From NCBI GenBank assembly GCA_963920765.1, contig OY987250.1, forward strand, positions 248,001 to 312,000: DNA of 64,000 bases, read 5' to 3'. Position 1 is the stretch's first letter, and each line of letters starts with the position of its first letter. Both the position numbers and the translations under genes were made by a program. This DNA comes from Ulota crispa (Eukaryota > Streptophyta > Bryopsida > Orthotrichales > Orthotrichaceae). The notes beneath the pieces were generated by a model. The model searched no databases. It saw only the letters and a list, made by a program, of their open reading frames with translations, and had not been told where the DNA came from. Shown in pieces: positions 13,001 to 24,885 of this stretch.

Positions 13001-14179
13001 GGTTCACACTGCAACTACCGGGGGCGAGAAAGAAATTGTCGTCTCTTGAGTTTGTATTAGGGTGCCAACTGACAACCAGAACTTCCGGTATGGCATTCCG
13101 TAACATGCATGTCTTACCGGTTGAAATTACAAATAAAACTTAACTCTGTGCTTGGATTAACGAGCGGTGTGTGTGTGATTAAAGGACGAAGCGTCAGGGA
13201 GCCTTCGGCAGCAACAAGTGGACGTGTCACGTGGGCACGCTGGTTACGCTCAAACGCCAGGGTGCAGCAGCAGCATTGCCAACGGCATGGAGAGACTCTC
13301 TGTGAACGATCCGGAATCCTCGGGCTCATCATCCAGTACCAAAAAGTTCTCCCGCATTTCTCCTCTCCGAAGTAGAGGGACGATGAATTCGAGCCGTTCA
13401 TCCACAAACACGCAAGCTTCAGGACTCGGGGACAATCTTGGTGCGTAGCCAACGCTGCACTGGCTCCTCACTCATCACTCTGTGTCTTTCGTCATGACTA
13501 GTGTCAGGGTCATTGAATCCAGCGTACAGAGCGTCTGTGAGATATCTCGGATTTAAAGACTTACACAATAGATCGTTCAATCTGTGTGCTCATAGATCGG
13601 TTACGTTCTTCGGTTGCAGCAGCAGTAGGAGTTGTTACGTAGTCGTCTCTAGGCCAGGACTGTCGCGGAGGCCAGGAGACTACGAGGGCATTATATTTAC
13701 AGTTATCGTGCAGAGGGCAGGCTTGGGCAAATTGGGATGCAAGGAGCGGTAGGATAGCTGAATGATGCGCGAGAGTAGGATCTCTGACATGTGAATTGTG
13801 AAGGGCGGAGGAGCGGAAGGAGGGGTGTGGATTGAGATGAGGATGATCGCCCGGGAGTGGCATGCGTGCAGGCATCCTGCGGAACGCCACAGGCCAGCAA
13901 CAGGCGGAGCCGTTGCAGTCGCGGGGCGGATCGGTGGTGGTGCAAAGGGTAATAAACTCCTCGGGGCAGCCGAGGAAAATGGTGTTGCCAGTGGCGGAAG
14001 GAGCAGCAGAGGCGACAGGACAAAGGCCGACGCCGCCCCTGCCGCCGCAGCAGCTGCAAAGGTCGAGATTTCGAGACTTCTCTCCGGCAGGGAGACGATA
14101 TGGGACGCCGGGGCGGCCTGCCCTGGGGTCTTCTGCCGCAGCCTCCAAGTGCGACTCTGCCCACAGTCCTTACACTTGA
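7037..14179 (+). CDS. CDC14: CDC14-type dual-specificity phosphatase, 15 exons, 653 aa
   Basis: Dual-specificity phosphatase favouring phospho-Ser-Pro sites; the family reverses CDK phosphorylation at mitotic exit and also acts at basal bodies. Exons: 7037-7198, 7319-7405, 7644-7721, 8237-8380, 8533-8610, 8839-8916, 9861-9914, 10177-10280, 10896-10974, 11222-11293, 11983-12075, 12253-12477, 12744-12887, 13185-13440, 13872-14179. The total of 1962 nt is a multiple of three. Residues 1-210 form the N-terminal domain ([41 protein letters not shown]). The catalytic domain has HCKAGLGRTG (Cys287, Arg293), the general-acid loop FPDGS (Asp260) and [11 protein letters not shown]. The C-terminal 300 residues are low-complexity, with an Ala-Gly run and basic/Ser-rich segments. 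Start uncertain: an in-frame ATG at 6977 adds 20 residues. Exon 11 could end at 12072. All catalytic residues are present. Confidence 0.95.
10403..10622. mobile_element. MITE in CDC14 intron 8 (ATTCATTAAATTGGG termini)
   Basis: Inverted ends TTATTCATTAAATTGGGAAA and TTTCCCAATTTAATGAATAA enclose about 220 bp. The interior (GGTGATTTAGAAT..., ATGATGAAATA..., CAAATCATCAAAATATTCT) matches the element at 18172-18427, so the two are copies of one subfamily. The outermost bases and target duplication are not clear. It lies within the 615-nt intron between the FPDG and SCPPDR exons and does not disturb the splice sites. Confidence 0.65.
12594..12617 (+). repeat. Trinucleotide repeat (GTT)n(GCT)n in CDC14 intron 12
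   Basis: Pure GTT units run directly into GCT units between exons 12 and 13. It sits just downstream of the exon coding an alanine-rich stretch and has no coding role. Confidence 0.8.
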
Positions 14180-15796
14180 CCCACTTTTGCGAGGACTGAG
14201 CAACCATTCATTCAAGTTGTACAGTACGTGAAGATCATTCGAGAGACATGCCACGCAGCATCCAGGCAGGCATGCAGCCTGCCGTGTTCCGGCGTGGCAT
14301 CGGTGCACCAGCTGCCTGCCTTGCTGGCTTGCTTGGAGCTGCGCGCTGCGGCATATCCAGTTGTTCACCGTCGCATCCCGTGTTGCCCAAACCCGCCCAT
14401 TCCAGCACTCAATCCTGATTTCACTAAGCTTTTATACGCAGATGCATCATTCAAGCTTCCCCGATCCAGCACTGTCTCACTCTGGCGACACACTCTGTGT
14501 CTTTATTTTGGCTGCTCTGTTAGTGCCCCAGGAGAGCAGGCAGCTGCGTTCAGTTGCTCTAGTTCATTTTCCCGAAAGGTTTTTCCAATGTCAAAATTCC
14601 GGGCAGTTGCAGATGTTCAGCTTCAGCAACATTCAGAAGAAAGTTCTAACATTTCAAGTAAAAATGTACACAAACCTAGAATTTCGGATACTTTACTGGC
14701 TGGTATTGTGCGAATTTCCCCCAGCCTGGACGCTGGCTCTGCTTGCTTCCCTCTCGCTTGCAAAACGGAATGTCCTGCTTGTGCTTCAGTTCCATTCTGC
14801 TTGCTAGCTTGCTGTGAAGCCGTGAAGGGCCTTTCGGTTTCAGTGGTAATCAGGGGAGGAAGCTCCTGTGTCGTTCGATTTCCTTGCAAAAAAGTCTGGA
14901 GTTCGGTCCTTGGGAACATCTCTACTACAGTTTCCGTGTCGATTGCTTCAACGCCCTTCAAGGATATCTGAGTGTAACGAGTTCGGCTGTGCACTGATAG
15001 TTCGTTTGTTGTTATTTTATTCTAATTTTCACTGAGATATATTCATGCTGGTGCCTGCTGTGGCCATTCAATCTCTCGCTCTCCCACAAGAAAAACAGCT
15101 GAACTGACATAGATACTTCATTGTTTGACAAGTTTTTACACTTTATTTTTCAAGGTCAGTTTTTTCTGACATTCTTCATCTCTTTGTCTTAGATGCAAAT
15201 CTTCTAACATCACCACATGAATGTGCACATCTCTTTGAGATTTGACAGCATATCAACCATCATTGACTTTAATTTTTGTAAATCATTAGCACATTCATGA
15301 ACAGAAGATAGATTAGGCAAGACTTGCAAATTAACTTCTTTTCCATAAGTGAATGATTTTCAATTTCAAAAGTTTAGCTCTTTTCATGTAACTTGCTAAT
15401 TTTCCTCTCAGAATTGAAATTGAACTCATATACAAATACACAGTAGACCTTCAAAACGAAATTGAAAAGGAAAAAAATTAGTGTCGTTCTTGTTTTACAC
15501 AATGCAACAATGTTCCCATTTATGAAAAACGGATTTCACGAGGTTGAAATGTAATTTCTAAAAACCCACGTGGTTATAGATAAGGCAGAGAATTAATTTT
15601 TACACATAAATTGGACTAAGAAAAGAGCCGATGATAGATTCATAGCAGGGCTGTGTTCCAGGGATGCTCCAACACCCAATTTTTTCGTTTTTGTTCTCGG
15701 ATGATTATCTCGGCTAGATCTAGGCTAGGCTGATGGTTGGTAATTTCTTTTGTATTTAAATATTTAATGTAATCTGAGAAATCTTTAAACACTTGT
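14180..15796. other. CDC14 3' flank and intergenic DNA
   Basis: Positions 14180-15000 keep near-balanced base composition and contain a 247-codon open frame (14228-14971, plus) rich in Cys, Ser and Ala that matches no family I know. It is most likely CDC14 3' untranslated or flanking sequence. From about 15000 the DNA turns AT-rich and nothing is recognisable until the MITE at 15797. Confidence 0.45.
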
Positions 15797-15992
15797 AACA
15801 CCATATTCGTTAATTTGGGAAAAACGGAGGTACCAATTTGTACTCCACTCAAACTCAAAAAGTTACTTTAAATCAGATCCAAAGGTATCAGATTTAGTCT
15901 GAAAAACAATGAGCTCGGTTTGAGGTGATCACCTCAAACTTTTTGAAAGTCTCAAAATGTATCATTTTTCCCAAATTAATGAATATGGTGTT
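15797..15992. mobile_element. AACACC-type MITE with 4-bp target duplication TTGT
   Basis: Inverted ends AACACCATATTCGTTAATTT and AAATTAATGAATATGGTGTT bound 196 bp. It is flanked by TTGT on both sides (15793-15796 and 15993-15996). The interior contains GAGGTGATCACCTCAAA, shared with the copy at 16180-16437. Confidence 0.82.
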
Positions 15993-16158
15993 TTGTGCAA
16001 AATGTGCACATGTGAATATGTATGTATACACACATAATTTAAAATTTTATATACATGATACAGAATTTTGAATGTCATTCATGCAACTTGTTGTGGTGCA
16101 TTGATTTTGTTGGTTGTGCAATTTGGTTGAATCATGTTTTACTTTCATTCACTTTTGT

Positions 16159-17374
16159 TTAACCCCTAAAGGACCATTGAACACCATATTAGGTAAAGTG
16201 GGAAAAAAGGTATAATTTGGGACTTTTAGTTTTGCCTTCAAAAGATTGAGGTGATCACCTCAAACCGAGCTCAAAGTTTTTTTTTGCACACATGTCCTCA
16301 CCTTAGAGGAGGGATTTGCGAGGGAAAAAATCTCAGTGGCTCAAACTGAATCTAATACCTTCAAATCTAACTTTTTGGGTTTGGAGGGGAAAACAAAGTG
16401 GGACACCCTTTTTTCCCAATTTACCTAATATAGTGTTATTGTCCCTTTGGGGGGCAATTGAGATTTTGGGTATGTACCTATGGCTAAAGTAATTTTTGTG
16501 ATTTTTTGAAATTTTTACGTAAAATGGGGAATTCAAAGATCTCCGTGGGCATCTAATTTTTTCTTCATTCTGATGTTTATTGAAGAAGTTATGCATGAAT
16601 TTTTGAAAAACAAGGGAAGGCGGGTAGCCAAAAAACTTTTTAAATTTTTAATTTTTTAAATATAAAAATCTGAAATTGGTTCTTTAGATTTATATATATG
16701 TAGGAAACTTTGGATCATTCAATTTTGATTGATGAGTGAGAAGTTTTAGTTTGCACGTAGATTTGGGACTCCCAAACCTCCACTCCCTTTGCAGTTTTAC
16801 CCCTTGTAAAATTTGGTGCTTCACTTTTTTGAGCTCTATACGTATTTGTTTTTTACTCTTTTTTTGTTTAGGTTGTAGTAGAGTAAGACAACTTGGTTTT
16901 TACCATTTGGATCAAGGTAACTCATATTTCTGAATTTTACATAAACCCTCCAATTTTGCCTAGTGTATATGCAAATTTCATGGCCTCACATCATTGCAAG
17001 ATTTTATAAAGTATGATTCACACCTCCGTTTCATTTGAAAATTCTCCCACACTCACCTAACTTGGTCTTCTACATGGAAAACATAAACCTTAGTTTTGCA
17101 TAGAACAATTTTTTGATATAGGAGCAATCAAAGGCTTCTAAAAAATTTGGGCAGCAAGGGAAAAAAAAAAATCACTTCAGATGTCAATATCTCAATCCTC
17201 TAGATCTAGAATGAACTGATTTTTTCCCACAAGTACTTCCCATAGTGTAGTAAGGGCAAGATCTTATGGGTGGATTTCCAAAAAAAAAAATTCCTACCTT
17301 TCTACTCATTTCTGCAAAAATGGCTGTTTTCAATGACTTTCACAAAAAAAGGGGCTTGATCCTTTAGGGGTTAA
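16159..17374 (+). mobile_element. TTAA-flanked element, about 1.2 kb, interrupted by a MITE
   Basis: Bounded by TTAA (16159-16162 and 17371-17374), with ends TTAACCCCTAAAGGACC and, reversed, TTAACCCCTAAAGGATC. The interior matches the element at 39230-40375 along most of its length, for example GGTATGTACCT, CTTCATTC...GAAGAAGTTATGCA, TTTTTCCCACAAGTA and AGGGCAAGATCTTATGG. A MITE (16180-16437) was inserted 17 bases inside the left end. No transposase coding remains. Confidence 0.78.
16180..16437 (+). mobile_element. AACACC-type MITE nested in the TTAA element, target duplication ATTG
   Basis: Inverted ends AACACCATATTAGGTAAAGT and, reversed from the right, AACACTATATTAGGTAAATT. The flanking 4-mers are ATTG at 16176-16179 and 16438-16441. 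The uninterrupted copy of the host element at 39230-40375 reads GGACCAATTGTCCC at the equivalent place, giving an empty site. The interior carries the inverted sequence GAGGTGATCACCTCAAA and the phrase CTCAAACTGAATCTAATACC, which is also in the copy at 48291. Confidence 0.88.
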
Positions 17375-18171
17375 CAACTGAATTTTTTTATAAAATTAAG
17401 AATTTGTGCTATAGTTTCAAGACATAAATCATTGAGTTGTAGATTCAATAAGCTATTTTGCAAAATACCCCAAAACAGACATACAATACAATACTGTGAA
17501 CTTTTGAAATAATTAACAACTCTTGATATTAATTTTTGGTTAAGGGCATGTTCACCCTTGATGTTAAGACTTAAGAGTGGTAATAGCTAAGGATAATTAA
17601 ATGCATTTGGACACACTTTTAAACTACATTCATATTGCTATTACTTTTTTAACACCAAGTGTAGACATACTTTTAGCATGGAGGATGGGGAAGTGTGGTT
17701 CTTTTGAAAGCCTTGTTGTGGATCTAAGCACCACCACAAGTGCAAGAACTTCAATGTCAGAAATTAAAAAATTGAAAAAGAAAATGAGGTTCCTACATTG
17801 GTACGCAAACTGGCAATTTGGTATTGTTGCAGCTACAATTTTCCAGAAAACAAATTAGTAGACGAAATTTGAGACTTTTCGAATTTTAATAGTGCAGAGT
17901 TCTCAAGTGCATGATTTAAGCCATTAACTCAAAAATTGCATATTGCATATTGATTGAGGCTAAGAAGAAATTTTCGAACTGCGAAATTGAGTAGTTAGAT
18001 GATGTCATTACCAAATGGAGAGGCTAAACAATGCAATTGTAAACTTCTACTAGTACCACAATAATGGTCGCAAGAATTAGGGTAGTGAGTTTTTGACAAG
18101 AGAGATTGTTAGAAGGTAGAATTTCAATATCAACTGCAATGATATCCAAATTTCGTCATATAATTACATTA

Positions 18172-18427
18172 AAAAGCGATATTTGTTAATTTGGAAAAAC
18201 CCCCAATTTTGGGACTTCTGAAATTTTCAATTTGAAGAGTTTTTAGGTAATTTGAAGTGAATTTTGTGATAATTTCTTCAAGGCCTCACATCAATGATGA
18301 AATATTTTGAAAGAATTATCAAAAAAATCACTTTAAATCACCAAAATATTCTACCAAATGTAAAATTCTATACCCCCAAAATTTGTTTTAGGACAGTGTT
18401 TTTCCCAACTTAACAAATATCATGTTC
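18172..18427. mobile_element. MITE related to the copy in CDC14 intron 8
   Basis: Ends GATATTTGTTAATTTGG and CCCAACTTAACAAATATC are inverted. The interior follows 10403-10622 over most of its length (GGTAATTTGAAGTGAATTTTG..., ATCAATGATGAAATA, AAATCACCAAAATATTCT). Flanking TTAA/CTAA is a near 4-bp duplication. Confidence 0.65.
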
Positions 18428-18970
18428 TAATGAATTTATGTAAGTGACAAAAACTCTTCAGTGACTTAATCAAGAAACAAAAGAAAGTCTAACGAGATAA
18501 TCATTGGAAGAAACAAAGGTTGGCAACTTGACATTATTTGTAGGATTAGATTTTCTTGAGATTGGAATTTAATCCCTAAATGCCTTTGACTATGTTTCAC
18601 TAAAAAACACTCAAAATGAGTCATTTTTATAGCAAAGGCAAAAAAGGTGAAAATGAACTTTTGGTGAAATTTACCATACAAGAAAATAGTAAACTACTTT
18701 ATTATGTTAAAGTTAAAAGATGAAACATCTTTAGTGCATGTATTGTGAGATTGTAAGGTTGGAAGTGAGAAAAAGCTTTTCTAGGAGCATTCAAATTCTG
18801 GACATTTCTAATTTGGGGACGTTTTTGCACCAATTTCTTTCACTATATAATTGTAATTTTTCAAGTTAATTTTTTCAATAGAGCTGGTTATAACCGTCAT
18901 ATGCCCAAAAAAATTTATATCATTTTGAATCAGGGAATATATACTAAAGAAATAGAATAGAAACTAGCCT

Positions 18971-19807
18971 TTAACCCTTTAATCCTTGAGCACCCATGCC
19001 GTTTTTACCAAAATCAGGGTTTTTGGAGACCAACAACTTTAACGCATTGTATCTTAGCCAATTGGATGATCCACAAAAAGTGACCATTGAAAATAGTAGA
19101 ACACCTAATTAGAAAATGGCTTGCAAATTTTGGGTACAATTGACCATGGGAGATGAGAGTTTATAACATTTGATATAACAACATATTATGGCAAAATCTT
19201 TTTTTTTGGTAGGTGGTTGCTATTTGATGATTTTACAATATTCTATAAGCCCATGATTCATCTTGAATTTTGTGAGTAGCAAGATTAGATGTGAATGCAC
19301 ACACTTGTAAATTATTGAAGATTGCGGTTTTTTTTTTTGCCAAGTTTTAGGGCTTCAAATTGCTATTGCACAAAAAACAATGACTAGCACAGCCAATGAC
19401 AGTTGCCATAATAAGGGTCTAGAACATGCTTGAACCATTGCCAACAACTTTCCCACTACCATAGAGCTTACACAAGGAAGCTTGCAAGGGTTATTTACTG
19501 GTGGCAACTTGTAAAATGCTGCTTGCCACCACACCCCGTATGGTGTTTCACCCAATCAAATCTCTTGCAACACTTGTACAAAATTTGGCTTTCCTTGCCA
19601 TTACTCCATTGGCATAGACAACTTGAATGCTTTCATAATTGTGGTTTATAGCAAGATCACAAAGTTAGATCTAGTGCCTCAAACAAAGCTTTGAAACAAT
19701 GGGAGGCCAAATTTGAGGCGCTAGGGCACTCAGGGATTAACAACCAAAGTTCTAAAAATACTCTATAAATCAACCACATTCTAGTTGCCTGGTTGTTAAA
19801 GGGTTAA
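18971..19807. mobile_element. Composite of TTAA-bounded elements inserted in tandem/nested fashion
   Basis: An inner element is bounded by TTAA at 18979-18982 and 19737-19740, with ends TTAATCCTTGAGCACCC and, reversed, TTAATCCCTGAGTGCCC. A short unit follows between TTAACAACCA (19737) and TGGTTGTTAA (ending 19799). The whole is enclosed by TTAACCCTTTAA (18971) and TTAAAGGGTTAA (ending 19807). The symmetric TTAA boundaries suggest repeated insertion into TTAA sites created or carried by earlier elements. Confidence 0.55.
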
Positions 19808-21397
19808 GAAAATTCTCATACAAGGCTGTTTTCCAACAATTTTTAGTTTTAACGCACAATAATCTTTTCAAAATGTGAATAATATTTTTTATTTTAGCTA
19901 GCTTTAGAGGAGGGGAAAAAAATAAAAAATTGGCCAAAAACTATGGCTTTGACAAGCTTGATCAACATCGGGTCACTTGCAATAAAATGGAAGTAAAGGG
20001 CAACAAGCAAAAAACAATTGCCTTCATGGAATGAGGTTGGGTCAGATTTGACAAGGAAACGTCTCTATCCCTCAACCTTTGGGCAAGATCTTGAAATTTC
20101 AAGTGCAGTGTCAATTTTGTTTTGTGTTGCAGTGTTACCCATTAAGCAAACAAAATTATATTTTTCATCATAACTTTTTTTTTACAAATCAAAATGGTTT
20201 AAAAATTGGTGCATTGGAAAGCTACTCCTTGGAGCTTGGACACACATCCTCTCAAATGTTGTGAAACGTCATTTATTGTTTTACAAGTACTAGCTTGTTC
20301 AAAAGTACTATGTTACCAACAAAATGCAATTTGGGTCTCTAGGGGTTAAATAATGAACCATTTCTCATATACTTATGACTCATATACTTATGAAAGAGGT
20401 GTTTTAAATATCTGCATACCTTCATTTACATTTTGGTTGCAAGCTTAATAATCAATACCCATCATTATGCTTGGTCCTACAAAGATTGAATTCATAAGTA
20501 TTGAAATAATGATGCAAATTCACCTAATATCTAATGTTAATTAACGGGCACTCTTCTTGATATGACAGCATTAACTAATAAATTTTGAAACCTAACCTTC
20601 ATAAATATTGAGGGGTGACCTCTTTATCAACAAATATTATTAAGTTGTTATTGATATTCTTTGGTTAATAAGGAAATTAGTAGAAAATATTTTCATTTAG
20701 CCTTTAAATATGGAATTCAATACTTAATACTGTCATGACTGTCATTTTCTTATTGTTATATTGGTATTGTTGGGTTAAACATATAAAATTGTTTAAAAAT
20801 AAAATGTAGAAAATAAAATATAGAACAAACAAAACCAAAGCTTTAATATCTAATCCAAATTTTACGGCAAATGGTTTGGAGAAAATGACTAAGAAAATAA
20901 TGCATTTGTAGTCATAGAATTTTACTAAAATCTTTTGCAATATTAAGGAATTTGATTGATTTTTGAAGTAAAAATGAAACCAATGTTACAATAAAGCCAG
21001 TGCTAAAATCTCCAAAAAGTATAATCTAGGAACAAAACCAAGTTGTTAAGTGCTCATTTATGAAGTGCTAATCTTGAGAAAATGTGTTACACATGTAGTT
21101 GGTCAAAATTTGAGAAACTTGGTTATGCTTTTACAAAAAGCTATGTTGACATATTGCTTCAAAAGCATAGTAACATTTCTTAGTTACTCAAGGTTCCTAT
21201 GCTATCATCCCTAAACTATCATCACTAATAGCAAATCGACTTGTCATAGGCCTTCATAGCTATCCTCCTCCAAAGTTTGCATTTCCATGATAGAATCTCC
21301 ATCTCTGCTCTAAAGATCATTTAGCTTAACCTTAATATTTATGAATATATTTGTGTGTATATACGTATATAAACACATGTGCATGTGCGCACACACA

Positions 21398-21398
21398 C

Positions 21399-21440
<42 letters not shown>
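21398..21440. repeat. (TA)n microsatellite, left flank of MITE
   Basis: Alternating TA with one interruption (TGTAT) just before the element end. A matching run resumes at 21851-21879 beyond the element, so a single microsatellite was probably split. Confidence 0.85.
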
Positions 21441-21847
21441 AGGGAATTGCTAAAACCACACCCAAAATTACTAATGCCACACCCTTGTGAGCATGTATTT
21501 TGAGAATCTAGTGCTAATTTTTTTTATTCAAATGGTCCATCATTCATCCAATCATTGCATTACTACCTCCTTGAAAGAAAGAAGAACAAATACAAACTTT
21601 TGTTGGACTTTTATGGCACAATTGTTATTTTTTTATGTATTTTAACTTTAAATCATTCAAAAGTCCTATATTTTTAATTTCAAATTCAAGCACCTTCATT
21701 TTTTTTTTGAATATAGCTTTAGAATGATAGAGGTGAAACAAATCTTTTGATCCAAATTTAAAAAATTAGCATTAAATTATCACATTTCATACTCAAAACA
21801 TACCTTGGAGTGTGGCTTCAGCAATTTTAGGTGTGGCTTTAGCAATT

Positions 21848-21850
<3 letters not shown>
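21441..21850. mobile_element. MITE sitting inside a TA microsatellite
   Basis: A 410-bp element with near-perfect inverted ends AGGGAATTGCTAAAACCACA and, reversed from the right, GGGAATTGCTAAAGCCACAC. It is flanked on both sides by (TA)n runs (about 21398-21440 and 21851-21879). The ends contain a second TIR-proximal repeat (ACCACACC / GGTGTGG). The setting recalls microsatellite-targeting elements such as rice Micron; membership in that family is not shown. Confidence 0.75.
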
Positions 21851-21879
<29 letters not shown>

Positions 21880-21882
<3 letters not shown>

Positions 21883-24530
21883 TTTGTATGCAAGCACTTA
21901 TGTGTTTTAAAAGATTTTTTTATTCCTTTGAAAGAATAAATCTTTAATATCATGAAACTTTGGATCTCCATGTAAAATAAATGAATCAAATTATTTTAAA
22001 AAAATGGGTTTCTGAGAGCCCAAAGAATCCAGTATAATTTGAATTTAGTATGCTAGAGAACCGCAAATATGTTGTCAAACATCTTTCAACAAACAAGCAT
22101 AGACCATGCTTTCACATTCATCAATTTTAAAATAACTAATGGGGACATGAGAGTGTCATAATTTTGTTGGTTTTAAATGGGACAAACCAAAAAGATAAAA
22201 ATGTCAAGTAACTAAATAAAATTTACTACTTTAAAAAAATTCAAACTCTCAATTTCTATCATTTCAAACGTTAAGCTATGGAAATGTTTTCCTCAATAAT
22301 TAGCTGGTATTTGATACAAAGGGTCACTCAAACTATTATTAAAAATGATGTGAAAAGTCAAGCTGATATACTTTGCTATGAAATGACAATGAAGTGGAGA
22401 GTAAAGGGATGTAAGAAATTCCATATTCCAAATTTATCCTACAAGGCTACTACAAATGGAATTTTTATAGAACTTTCATACAATGTTCAAACTGATTATG
22501 ACTTTTACAAAGATATTCCAAAAGAAATCCTTTACCTTTAATGATACTAAAACATTAGGAAATTTTTGAGTCCTTTAGGAGCCCCCAATATTCAACACAC
22601 CAAGCTATTATTTGGAGGCTAGGCATGCTAGTATGAGTACAAGAAAAATCACTCATATCTATGGCTATATTGTATGAAGGGCCTTAGCCACATGCACAAT
22701 CCAAAATATTACAAAAGGCATTGCACTTTTAAAATACATAAATGTATGCACTAATCATTATCCAAGTACTTCACTCATTTATTCAAATAAAGGAAAATAG
22801 AATTTATGATTCTATTATGTATTTGAACCTAGCATTGCTTTGTACCCATGGCTTTGTCCAATTGGGATGGCATAACAATATAACTTTCATGATTACATTG
22901 AAATCAAAGGGTGGGCAGAAATAGGGGGCTAGTGATTTGTTTGTTGTAATAAGTACATATCTTGGTATCCTTTTTGAGACTTTGGAAGAGGCTCCTAGAG
23001 GGCTCAAATTTTTCCTAATGTATGCAATGAATAAAATTTTGCAAATGTACATGTTTTTGTTTCATTATAATGAAACAAAAATTGTCCGCAATGACACGTC
23101 CAAATAGGCAAAAATTTGACAAAAACATGTCCAAATTGACATAAAAGTATCCAGATCAGGACAACCTAATTGACAATAAATGTTCAAATTGACATTGCTC
23201 CCTTTTAGTATTAATATTTACAATAATTTAGCATTCTACAATTTTGTAGGTGAATTTAGTCAAACAAGATAAGTTGTGGTTTGCATGATTATCTAGTGTG
23301 TTTGTTAACTTCTCTAGATTTAAATTTTTGTTAGAACTTCAATCAAAATTCAAATCTAGTCATTTTCAATGAAAACATATGCAAATGACGTAGATTAGTC
23401 TTACCTAGAGTACATATTTTCCATATTTGTTGTTGGTGTGATAATAGCTTAAATCTTTAGCAAAATCGATTTACAACCTGAAATCCAAAAAAAACAACCC
23501 TGAGTTTCTCTACTTACACTTTAAAAACATCATATCGAAGTAACAGAGAAGGATGCACTAGATGAATCTATCATGTCTGTGGCATTAGGTGTTCTATAAT
23601 GTGTGCGTTTCATTATTGTTTCTAAGGAATAACCAAAAAGAAAGACATTAAAAATCCTGATAGCTCACAAATATATAATTATATATATAATCTTATCCAA
23701 TCAAGTTAAAAACAAATAAAATTGAAAACACATTCAAGATAAATTTCTAAGTTGAAGAATGAATATTTTGTAATTGGCTCTAATTTTATTGTAAATATTA
23801 TGAGCAAGAAAATATAAAATTTGATGATGAAATTAGCACTTCCATAGTAGTAAATTCCTAAAACTTAGATTTGTATCATATTTTAATACAATATCCAAAG
23901 CCAAGGGTTGGTTAGTTAATTATATGCCTAATATTTTAGGTTAGTAATTTCCTTTGAGAAAAATAATGGAAAAAATCAAAGTTGTGGAACATTTGTGAAA
24001 TGATTTATTTGCTAAAGCTTATTTTCTATGAATTACAATATATGACAAGAATTTGGTAACCATATCCTTGAAGTATGGTAGGAACATTGAATAAAATAAT
24101 CCAAACGAAAAACATGTCAAGTTATTCATAATCTGAAACTCTAACAATTGCCTTGGATTATGAATATAAATCTCATAGAGAGAATACTTGGTTTATATGG
24201 TAATTATCATGAGGATTTTGAGTTATTTGAATGGCTGGAGTTCAAAATTTTGGCATTTGCAGTTGTAAACTTAGTTTTATGTAAATTATAAACGGAGCAT
24301 GGGAAGGTCGTTAAACTAGTGAAAATTAACTGTTTTAGGGTAAAGTTTATAAAGCATGTATTTACTAGAGTTTTTAATAAAGTGTAACATCAAAGAGTTG
24401 GCATTTTTTCCTTTATGGTTTGTTTTATTATTTTGATTTCATTTATAATTACAGCCATATGATTGTAACCCAAATAAAAGTGACAGTTTTATAAAAAAAC
24501 CACATGTTTATTTTCCATTTCAAAGCTTCT
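21880..24530. other. AT-rich intergenic DNA
   Basis: No gene recognised. Frames such as 22278-22541 (plus, 87 codons) are isolated, without family resemblance. A degraded block of CACTA-like subterminal repeats lies at about 23070-23210. Confidence 0.5.
23070..23210. mobile_element. Degraded CACTA subterminal repeat block
   Basis: Repeats of TGTCCAAATTGACA type (for example CATGTCCAAATTGACAT and TGTTCAAATTGACAT) match those in the intact mini-CACTA at 24886-25025. AAACAAAAATTGTCC followed by TGACACGTCC aligns with that element's left end, but the CACTA terminus is no longer readable. Confidence 0.45.
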
Positions 24531-24609
24531 TTAACCCCTAAATGCTTGGGGCATCATATTCTAATGTAAAAACCACCAAAATTTGGTGCCTCAAGCATTT
24601 AGGGGTTAA
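24531..24609. mobile_element. 79-bp TTAA-flanked hairpin element
   Basis: TTAA at 24531-24534 and 24606-24609 encloses nearly perfect inverted arms TTAACCCCTAAATGCTTG and CAAGCATTTAGGGGTTAA, followed inward by GGCA/TGCC. This is the smallest member of the TTAA-CCC group and would fold into one long stem. Confidence 0.75.
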
Positions 24610-24885
24610 GGTTGGAAAATAAGTACAACTTGGTTTGTTGCTCCTTTGAGGATTGAAGATAACAATTATGTTTTAAACAAGTTAGAAATCAAGACAGGCA
24701 ATGGCAATAACAAAAAGATATGGACCAATATATGTACAAAAAGAAAGAAAATGTTTAAGGGAGGGATATGCTAAGCTTATTTTCCCTCAAAACATAATAT
24801 TAATAAAAGTTATACAAGTACTAGTATTAATAAATCAAATGAAAAAATCAATTGGTTTTATTAAAATGGGCATAGAAAGATAATT

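Larger units (their letters stand above)
17375..21397. other. AT-rich intergenic DNA
   Basis: Outside the elements listed separately I see no gene. An AGGGGTTAA boundary at 20341-20349 looks like another TTAA-element end whose partner I could not find. Short open frames, for example 19430-19651 and 20079-20264, match nothing recognisable. Confidence 0.5.

Noticed and set aside
13441..13448. TAG at 13446-13448 as the end of CDC14
   Set aside because: A donor GTGCGT at 13441 and an acceptor at 13870 join in the correct phase to a 101-codon exon with compatible composition; the total then divides by three. Reading through to TAG would be intron retention.
13561..14368. Minus-strand frames up to 221 codons, one starting with a zinc-ribbon-like WVKCKDCG
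   Set aside because: They lie antisense to the GC-rich last exon of CDC14 (13872-14179), which joins in phase to exon 14. The Cys pattern is not followed by a matching second pair, so I treat them as shadows.
14228..14971. 247-codon plus-strand frame
   Set aside because: Not recognisable, rich in Cys/Ser/Ala, and directly after CDC14; more likely untranslated 3' sequence than a separate gene.
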